Of a stretch of 8,567 nt of DNA, positions 1-3,845 are shown piece by piece. Each line of letters starts with the position of its first letter. Position 1 is the first letter of the stretch. A program made the position numbers and the translations under genes. Under the pieces are notes generated by a model. It was not told the origin of the DNA. It made no database searches and saw nothing but the letters and a program-made list of their open reading frames with translations. The stretch comes from Caldilineaceae bacterium (GTDB lineage Bacteria > Chloroflexota > Anaerolineae > Caldilineales > Caldilineaceae), in the NCBI GenBank assembly GCA_026645635.1, contig JAPKMV010000112.1, forward strand, positions 1 through 8,567. Direction: 5' to 3'.

Positions 1-327
1 GCCGGCATTGGCCATCGAAATGACTTTGCTGGCGTGCTTGAGCGGGTTGTTGCGGAATTCGTCCTCGAACTCGTAGCCGGGGCCGCCGCGGCCGGTGCCG
101 GTCGGGTCGCCGCCCTGGATCATGAAGTCCTTGATCACCCGGTGAAAGGTGACGCCGTCGTAGTAGCCTTCGTTGGCCAGAAAGACAAAGTTGTTGACGG
201 TCTTGGGTGCATATTCCGGGTAGAGTTCGAGTACGATCGTGCCGCGCACGGTCTCGATCTTCACCTGGTAGGTTTTCTTGGGGTCGATCTGCATTGCCGG
301 GGGCTGGTTCCACTGTTTGGGCGCCAT
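1..327 (-). CDS. Cyclophilin-type peptidyl-prolyl cis-trans isomerase, 3' end cut off
   Basis: The start codon is at 325-327 and 109 codons are visible before the frame leaves the window without a stop, so the C-terminal third or so is missing. Seen in the protein: a proline-rich start ([16 protein letters not shown]), the strand [16 protein letters not shown], then [12 protein letters not shown], then the cyclophilin core [19 protein letters not shown] (residues 61-79) with the catalytic Phe-His-Arg and the Gln of MIQGGD, then GYEFEDEF. These are the hallmark segments of cyclophilins, which catalyse cis-trans isomerisation of X-Pro bonds during protein folding. There is no signal peptide or lipobox, so a cytoplasmic enzyme of the short bacterial type (about 150-180 residues) is expected. 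A purine-rich AAAGGA sits about 10 bases upstream of the ATG. The gene stands alone on the minus strand, 242 bases from its neighbour. Confidence 0.95.
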   Translation of the reverse strand, partial: MAPKQWNQPPAMQIDPKKTYQVKIETVRGTIVLELYPEYAPKTVNNFVFLANEGYYDGVTFHRVIKDFMIQGGDPTGTGRGGPGYEFEDEFRNNPLKHASKVISMANAG

Positions 328-388
328 GGTGCGTTTTCCTTTATGTTTGCTCTTTGCGACTTTGCGTTGGAAAGAAACTCAAACCAGG

Positions 389-417
389 AGTGTAACAGAG
401 ATGAGGCGTGACGACAA
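389..417 (-). promoter_or_regulatory. Possible sigma-70-type promoter of the cyclophilin gene
   Basis: Read on the minus strand, TTGTCG (412-417) and TACACT (389-394) are separated by exactly 17 bases and lie about 60 bases upstream of the cyclophilin ATG. Each box matches the consensus at 4 of 6 positions. This is a pattern match only. Confidence 0.35.
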
Positions 418-468
418 TTTACCCGGTATCACGGGTCTGGTTTGGATGGGGCGAAAAGCAGCTTGGAA

Positions 469-551
469 CACGAAGGGCACGAAGGCCACAAAAGACGCGA
501 AAAGCTGCGCACCCCTTTCGCGTCTTTCGCCCTTTTCGCATCTTTCGTGCT
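469..551. repeat. Inverted pair of 9-bp tandem arrays forming a hairpin
   Basis: Four 9-base units run from 469 to 504 (CACGAAGGG, CACGAAGGC, CACAAAAGA, CGCGAAAAG). Four units of the complementary type run from 516 to 551 (TTTCGCGTC, TTTCGCCCT, TTTCGCATC, TTTCGTGCT). Bases 491-502 pair perfectly with 516-527 (12 bp, 13-base loop), and the outer units pair imperfectly. The structure begins 18 bases past the stop codon of the GNAT-GrpB gene, so it could act as a transcript end or 3' stabiliser for that gene. There is no run of T after the stem, so it is not a textbook terminator. The remaining sequence of the 328-569 gap holds only the possible cyclophilin promoter. Confidence 0.75.
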
Positions 552-569
552 CCAAATCCTCTGCTCCCG

Positions 570-1577
570 TCACCGGCCGTACCAGCGCACCGCCTCTGCC
601 TCCACTGCCTTGATGAAGCCATCCTTGCCATCCATGTAGGCGTCGATGGCGGTGGGATGCGCCCGCGCCAGTTCCAGCTTGAGATCGCCGTACTGCCGGG
701 CGACGGCCGGATGGGCGCGCAGATAGTCGCGGAAGGCCAGGTGACGCGTCACCTCCAGGTTGTCAAGCTCGTACATGTGGACATGGTGGGAGCGGACGCC
801 GGCTGTGTCTTTGGCGAAATAGCGCCGCCCGGGCAGCCCGTACTCACCGCGCGGCGCGTAGCCGAGTTCCGCCATGCCGGTGATGTAGCGCTCGACCTCA
901 CGGATGTCGCGCACGATGGGCATGATGTCGATCACCGGCTTGGCCGCCAGCCCAGGCACCGACGTGCTGCCCACATGGTGCACATCGACCACCAGGTCGC
1001 CCAGCAGACCGCGCAGCCGCGCCCCTTCGGCGGCAAACAGAACCGGCCACGCCGGATCGTATGCGGTGACGACCACCTGGCGCATCATCTCCGGCGCCAG
1101 TTCGCGGGTCATGTGCACGAACGTTGCCTCTGTGTAGCCGGGATGCCGCCCCTCCATGCGCACGGTGTAGCCGCACCGCGTGAAGAAGGCGATGTTGCCC
1201 GGTAGCGCCAGCCGCACGGCGACGCGCACATAGCGACACCCCGCAGCCCGCGCCTGCTCCTCCACGTGAGTTATCAACGCCTGGCCGACGCCCCGCCCGC
1301 GCCAGCCCGGCAGCACCGCCAGCCGATGGGCGTACATCTCGACGCCGTAACGCACAAAGAAGACGCAGCCGACCGGCGCCCCGTCCACCTCCGCCAATGC
1401 GGCCTTCTCGCCGGCGGCGAAGAGCCGCTGGAGGCTGGCTGCCGTCTCCGCGTGCGCGCCGGAAGGCGGGTCAAGCTGCCCGGCATACGCGGCGAACGCG
1501 GCGTGGATCAGGTCAAGCAGACCTAGTGTGTCGGCAGCCTGCGCGGGCCGGATCACGATCTCTGGTGGAGCGTTCAT
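570..1577 (-). CDS. GNAT acetyltransferase fused to GrpB/UPF0157 nucleotidyltransferase-like domain
   Basis: 335 residues in two domains. Residues about 7-158 are a GNAT fold: RLAVLPGWRGRGVGQALI (85-102) is motif A, with the acetyl-CoA pyrophosphate loop R93-x-x-G-x-G98, followed by a helix, a strand and FFTRCGYTVR (131-140), the usual GNAT end region. Residues about 166-335 are a GrpB (UPF0157) domain: YDPAWPVLFAAEGARLRGLL, then HHVGSTSVPGLAAKPVIDI (200-218), the GS-x(n)-D signature of the nucleotidyltransferase superfamily, then HHVHMYE and a C-terminal segment with FRDYLRAHP and YxxLK. GNAT enzymes move an acyl group from CoA to an amine; the biochemical activity of GrpB proteins is unsettled. 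The fusion suggests one substrate or pathway served by both halves, perhaps modification of a small molecule such as an antibiotic or nucleotide, but no substrate can be named. The start is the ATG at 1575-1577. An AGGAG lies 16 bases upstream, farther than ideal. Confidence 0.9.
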   Translation of the reverse strand: MNAPPEIVIRPAQAADTLGLLDLIHAAFAAYAGQLDPPSGAHAETAASLQRLFAAGEKAALAEVDGAPVGCVFFVRYGVEMYAHRLAVLPGWRGRGVGQALITHVEEQARAAGCRYVRVAVRLALPGNIAFFTRCGYTVRMEGRHPGYTEATFVHMTRELAPEMMRQVVVTAYDPAWPVLFAAEGARLRGLLGDLVVDVHHVGSTSVPGLAAKPVIDIMPIVRDIREVERYITGMAELGYAPRGEYGLPGRRYFAKDTAGVRSHHVHMYELDNLEVTRHLAFRDYLRAHPAVARQYGDLKLELARAHPTAIDAYMDGKDGFIKAVEAEAVRWYGR

Positions 1578-1656
1578 GTAAGACTCTTTGCGTCTCCTGT
1601 GGGCGGCTCTGCATAATCGGATGAGGCGCCGTCAGTACGTTTCCTTCTGAAAATTG

Positions 1657-1747
1657 AATTGTGAATTGTGAATTGTGAATCGTGAATTACGAATTGTGAA
1701 GGGTTCGCCCCTCGCCCCTCGCCTCTCGCCCCTCGCAACTCGCCCCC
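1657..1747. repeat. Two abutting heptamer tandem arrays in one register (13 x 7 bp)
   Basis: Units 1-6 (1657-1698) are AATTGTG, three exact then AATCGTG, AATTACG, AATTGTG. Unit 7 (1699-1705, AAGGGTT) is a junction. Units 8-13 (1706-1747) are CGCCCCT and variants (CGCCTCT, CGCAACT, CGCCCCC). The register of 7 is unbroken through all 91 bases although the unit changes from AT-rich to GC-rich. The array lies between two divergently transcribed genes. Short tandem heptamers of this sort are known from cyanobacteria (STRR sequences), and I associate them with Chloroflexota too. The rest of the 1578-1821 gap holds no gene, only the possible promoter near 1754-1782 and an unremarkable stretch at 1578-1656. 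Confidence 0.85.
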
Positions 1748-1753
1748 GCCATT

Positions 1754-1782
1754 TTCGGATTACCGAACAATCTCGCTATTAT
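1754..1782 (+). promoter_or_regulatory. Candidate promoter/operator of the HipA-like operon
   Basis: TATTAT (1777-1782) is a good -10 box, and an AT-rich stretch surrounds it. No strong -35 is visible; TTCGGA at 1754-1759 has the correct 17-base spacing but matches at only 3 of 6 positions. Overlapping that place is a perfect inverted repeat TTCGG-ATTA-CCGAA (1754-1767). A palindrome where the -35 should be suggests regulator binding. This is inference from position. Confidence 0.35.
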
Positions 1783-1821
1783 AGCAACCATGAAAGCAAC
1801 CATGCCAACAGGTGATGCGTC

Positions 1822-2604
1822 ATGATCCGCACGGTCACTGCCATGCGCTACGTCGTCCCGCTGCGCGAGGGCGGCTCGCTGCCCGCCGTGGTCGAGGCTG
1901 ACGACGGTGTGCTTTACGTCATGAAGTTTGTCGGCGCCGGCCAGGGACCGAAGGCGCTGATCGCCGAATTGATCGCCGGGGAGATCGGCCGCGCCCTGGG
2001 GCTGAACGTGCCCGAGATCGTGCTGATGGAGATGTCGCCGCTGCTGGGTCGCGCCGAGCCAAACCCGGAAATCCGCAGCCTCCTGCAAGCCAGCACCGGC
2101 CTCAACCTGGGTATGCGCTACCTTCCCAGTTCCTTCGCCTACAATCAGTTGCTGCAGCCGCCGTTGGACGAGGCGCTGGCGTCGGCCATCGTCTGGTTCG
2201 ACGCCTACGTGACCAATGTGGACCGCACCGACCGCAACGTCAATCTCTTGCTCTGGGAGCAGCAGATCTGGCTGATCGACCACGGCGCTGCGCTCTATTT
2301 TCACCATGACTGGACCAACTACGAAGCGCGCATTCGCGCCCCCTTTGCCATGGTTCGTCAGCACACGTTGCTGCCGCGGGCAAGCCAACTCAACGCCGCC
2401 GACGCCGCTGCCCACGCTCGCCTCGATCAGGCGCGGCTGGCGGAGATCGTGGATGCGGTGCCGGAGGTCTGGCTGGGCAGCGAAGCTCAGTTCGCGGACA
2501 CAACGGCCCACCGCGCCGCCTATGTCACCTATCTTGACCAGCGGCTGTACGCGTCGAGCATCTTCGTGGAGGAGGCAATTCGTGCCCGCGATCTGCGCGT
2601 ATGA
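1822..2604 (+). CDS. HipA-like protein kinase (HipA_2 type)
   Basis: 260 residues. The layout is that of a compact HipA-like kinase: a small N-lobe with YVMKF (K35 as the candidate ATP-binding lysine) and a helix carrying E49 in LIAELIAGEIGRALGLNVPE (49-65 region), then WFDAYVTNVDRTDRNVN (125-141) with D134 and N139/N141 as catalytic-loop aspartate and metal-binding asparagine, then IWLIDHG (149-155) with D153 replacing the DFG aspartate. HipA kinases phosphorylate serine or threonine on a protein target (glutamyl-tRNA synthetase in E. coli); the target of this shorter family is not known to me. It is much shorter than E. coli HipA (about 440) and lacks an obvious HipA N-terminal subdomain and a HipB partner. 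The start is ATG 1822, with AGGTGA six bases upstream and an in-frame stop just before it. The next gene overlaps its last 23 bases. Confidence 0.85.
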   Translation: MIRTVTAMRYVVPLREGGSLPAVVEADDGVLYVMKFVGAGQGPKALIAELIAGEIGRALGLNVPEIVLMEMSPLLGRAEPNPEIRSLLQASTGLNLGMRYLPSSFAYNQLLQPPLDEALASAIVWFDAYVTNVDRTDRNVNLLLWEQQIWLIDHGAALYFHHDWTNYEARIRAPFAMVRQHTLLPRASQLNAADAAAHARLDQARLAEIVDAVPEVWLGSEAQFADTTAHRAAYVTYLDQRLYASSIFVEEAIRARDLRV

Positions 2605-2962
2605 CTACGCCGTGATCCGGGTCGTGCCCGAGGTGACGCGCGGGGAATTCATCAACGCCGGGGTGATCCTCTTCTGTCGCCCGGCGCGCTTTCTGGCCGC
2701 GGCCATCGACCTGGATGAGGCGCGGCTGGCCGCGCTGGCGCCGGGCATCGACATGGCCGCAGTGCGGGCGCAGTTGGCGCTGATCCCCGCGATGTGCGAG
2801 GGCGCCGGCCCCATCGGCGCGCTGGGGCGGAGCGAAGTCTTTCATTGGGTGGTGGCGCCGCACAGCACCGTACTGCAATGCTCGGAGGTGCACACCGGGC
2901 TGACCGACGACCTGCCCGGCGCGGTGGAGCATCTGCTCAACACGCTGGTGCGCCGGCGGTGA
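2582..2962 (+). CDS. DUF3037 family protein, partner of the HipA-like kinase
   Basis: 126 residues, starting at a GTG (2582) inside the 3' end of the HipA-like gene. The start is chosen because GGAGGAGG lies a few bases upstream and because homology-like sequence begins at once: YDYAVIRVVPEVTRGEFINAGVILF (residues 7-31) is the signature opening of DUF3037 proteins, followed by FLAAAIDLDEARLAAL, a helical middle and EVHTGLTDD near the end. No function is established for the family. To my knowledge it is commonly encoded beside a HipA_2 kinase, as here, and the 23-base overlap implies translational coupling and a joint function. It could be a cofactor, inhibitor or substrate of the kinase. No membrane segment or signal peptide is seen. 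Confidence 0.85.
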   Translation: MPAICAYDYAVIRVVPEVTRGEFINAGVILFCRPARFLAAAIDLDEARLAALAPGIDMAAVRAQLALIPAMCEGAGPIGALGRSEVFHWVVAPHSTVLQCSEVHTGLTDDLPGAVEHLLNTLVRRR

Positions 2963-2979
2963 ACTGGACCGCCGGCATT

Positions 2980-3001
2980 CCCGATTTTCCCAGAATCCGG
3001 G
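2980..3001. terminator. Weak stem-loop after the DUF3037 gene
   Basis: CCCGATT (2980-2986) can pair with AATCCGGG (2994-3001) leaving one bulged C and a 7-base loop, 17 bases after the stop. No T run follows, so a Rho-independent terminator is only a possibility. Confidence 0.25.
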
Positions 3002-3002
3002 A

Positions 3003-3090
3003 GTGTTACGTGGTGCGTGTTACGTGGTGCGTGTTGCGTCCTGCCACGTAACACGTAATACGCAACACGTAATACGCACCACGCACCACC
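3003..3090. repeat. Fold-back array of 12 heptamers between convergent genes
   Basis: Six heptamers GTGTTAC/GTGGTGC (3003-3044, the last a variant GTCCTGC) are followed directly by six heptamers of the complementary type, CACGTAA, TACGCAA, TACGCAC, CACGCAC (3045-3086), and a partial unit CACC. The frame of 7 is kept through the turn, so the transcript can fold into a long imperfect hairpin from either strand; for example GTGTTACGTG (3017-3026) pairs with CACGTAACAC (3045-3054). It lies between the 3' ends of two converging genes, so it could act as a two-way transcript end. Confidence 0.85.
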
Positions 3091-3109
3091 ATTCGGCGGC
3101 CCGTCGGTG

Positions 3110-3706
3110 TTATACGCGCTTGCGCCGCAACAGCAGCCAGGCGACGATGACCGCCAATTTTGTCACAGCCACCGGCCACATCCAGACCAGGTCGCCCGGG
3201 CCGTCGGGGCCTGTGCGCGGTGTGGTGTCGTGGATGCGCACCAGACGATACTCGGCGGTGGCGGCGAGGAGATCCGCGTCGCTCATGTGCAGCGCGTCGA
3301 TGCCCGCCAGTTTTCCCGCAAAACCGCTGTTGTAGAGCACCTGGCGCAAAATCGGGGTGCGCTGTGGCGCGGGCAAGTCGGTCACATCCGTCGCCACCCC
3401 CGCATACCAACCTTCCGGCGCCCACACCTCCACCTGCGGGTCGGCCAGCAGATTGCGATACCAGTCAGCGCCCGCGCCAAAACCGGCTACGCAGTAGAAG
3501 TCGCCGCCCAGCAGCGCATAGTTGACCGGCGTGCGCCGCTGCCTGCCGCTCTTGCGTCCCTTGTGTGTGAGCACCATAATGCAGCCGGTCAACTCCGGCC
3601 GGTTGCCAAGCGGTCCCATGCCCAGCCGCCAGTGGAGCACCATGTAGCGATTGAGCAATTTGAAGAAGCGGCGGAGCAGATTCGCCGCCGCGCTGTCGTT
3701 GGTCAT
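3110..3706 (-). CDS. Nitroreductase family deazaflavin (F420)-dependent oxidoreductase with C-terminal hydrophobic helix
   Basis: 198 residues. The family signature is clear: MVLTHKGRKSGRQRRTPVNY (44-63; usual form TTxGRKSGxxRxTPL), then DFYCVAGFGAGADWYRNLLADP (69-90) with the conserved W82, N85 and P90, then VEVWAPEGWYAGVATDVTD. Relatives (Ddn type) bind deazaflavin cofactor F420 in a split beta-barrel and reduce quinones or nitro compounds; cofactor use here is inferred. Unlike the shorter core family, it ends with WMWPVAVTKLAVIVAWLLLR (175-194), a likely membrane-anchoring helix followed by a basic tail, which would fit a quinone-reducing role at the membrane. The start is ATG 3706, with GGAGG six bases upstream. 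A longer reading to 3781 would add 25 residues that merely translate the heptamer array and is rejected. Confidence 0.88.
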   Translation of the reverse strand: MTNDSAAANLLRRFFKLLNRYMVLHWRLGMGPLGNRPELTGCIMVLTHKGRKSGRQRRTPVNYALLGGDFYCVAGFGAGADWYRNLLADPQVEVWAPEGWYAGVATDVTDLPAPQRTPILRQVLYNSGFAGKLAGIDALHMSDADLLAATAEYRLVRIHDTTPRTGPDGPGDLVWMWPVAVTKLAVIVAWLLLRRKRV

Positions 3707-3730
3707 TCCCGGCCTCCGTGCCTCAATCAA

Positions 3731-3807
3731 CAATTGACAATTGACCATGAACAATTGACAATTCGCATTTCCAATAGCCAATTGTTAATGGTCAATTGTT
3801 AATTGTC
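3731..3807. repeat. Fold-back array of 11 heptamers between divergent genes
   Basis: In a fixed register of 7: CAATTGA, CAATTGA, CCATGAA, CAATTGA, CAATTCG, CATTTCC, AATAGCC, AATTGTT, AATGGTC, AATTGTT, AATTGTC. Bases 3738-3756 pair with 3780-3798 over 19 bp with one mismatch and a 23-base loop. It occupies most of the gap between the nitroreductase-family gene (minus) and the exported haem-motif protein (plus), so both promoters must lie in or next to it. Confidence 0.85.
3734..3762 (+). promoter_or_regulatory. Possible promoter inside the heptamer array, towards the exported protein
   Basis: TTGACA (3734-3739) is a perfect -35 hexamer and GACAAT (3757-3762) matches a -10 box at 4 of 6, with a 17-base spacer. 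Both boxes come from the repeat unit itself. Confidence 0.3.
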
Positions 3808-3809
3808 AA
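3781..3809 (-). promoter_or_regulatory. Possible promoter inside the heptamer array, towards the nitroreductase-family gene
   Basis: On the minus strand TTGACA (3804-3809) is followed after 17 bases by AACAAT (3781-3786), 4 of 6 to the -10 consensus. It mirrors the plus-strand candidate in the other arm. Confidence 0.3.
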
Positions 3810-3845
3810 TGCGGGCGCCCCCCTTTTCTTCGTGGAGGTGTGACC

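Noticed and set aside
1..327. Plus-strand frames opposite the cyclophilin (34-411 and others)
   Set aside because: They have no domain, and the minus strand encodes an unmistakable cyclophilin core.
408..1205. A 265-residue plus-strand frame opposite the GNAT-GrpB gene
   Set aside because: It has no recognisable domain and starts inside the 9-mer array region; the minus-strand frame carries two complete known domains.
1687..2511. A 274-residue minus-strand frame opposite the HipA-like gene
   Set aside because: It is shadow coding; its end reads through the CGCCCCT array and its composition has no domain features, whereas the plus strand shows kinase motifs.
2306..2581. An N-terminal extension of the DUF3037 frame into the kinase gene
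   Set aside because: The extension is Arg-Ser-Thr-Pro-rich frame-shadow sequence; a GTG with GGAGGAGG directly upstream at 2582 fits the family's start.
3003..3090. CRISPR array
   Set aside because: The repeats are 7 bases long and contiguous with no unique spacers, and no cas gene is present.
3707..3781. A longer start for the nitroreductase-family protein
   Set aside because: The extra 25 residues are a translation of the heptamer array, while ATG 3706 has GGAGG at six bases.
3840..3845. GTG start two codons upstream for the exported protein
   Set aside because: The GGAGG ends only one base before it, too close; ATG 3846 has a spacing of seven.
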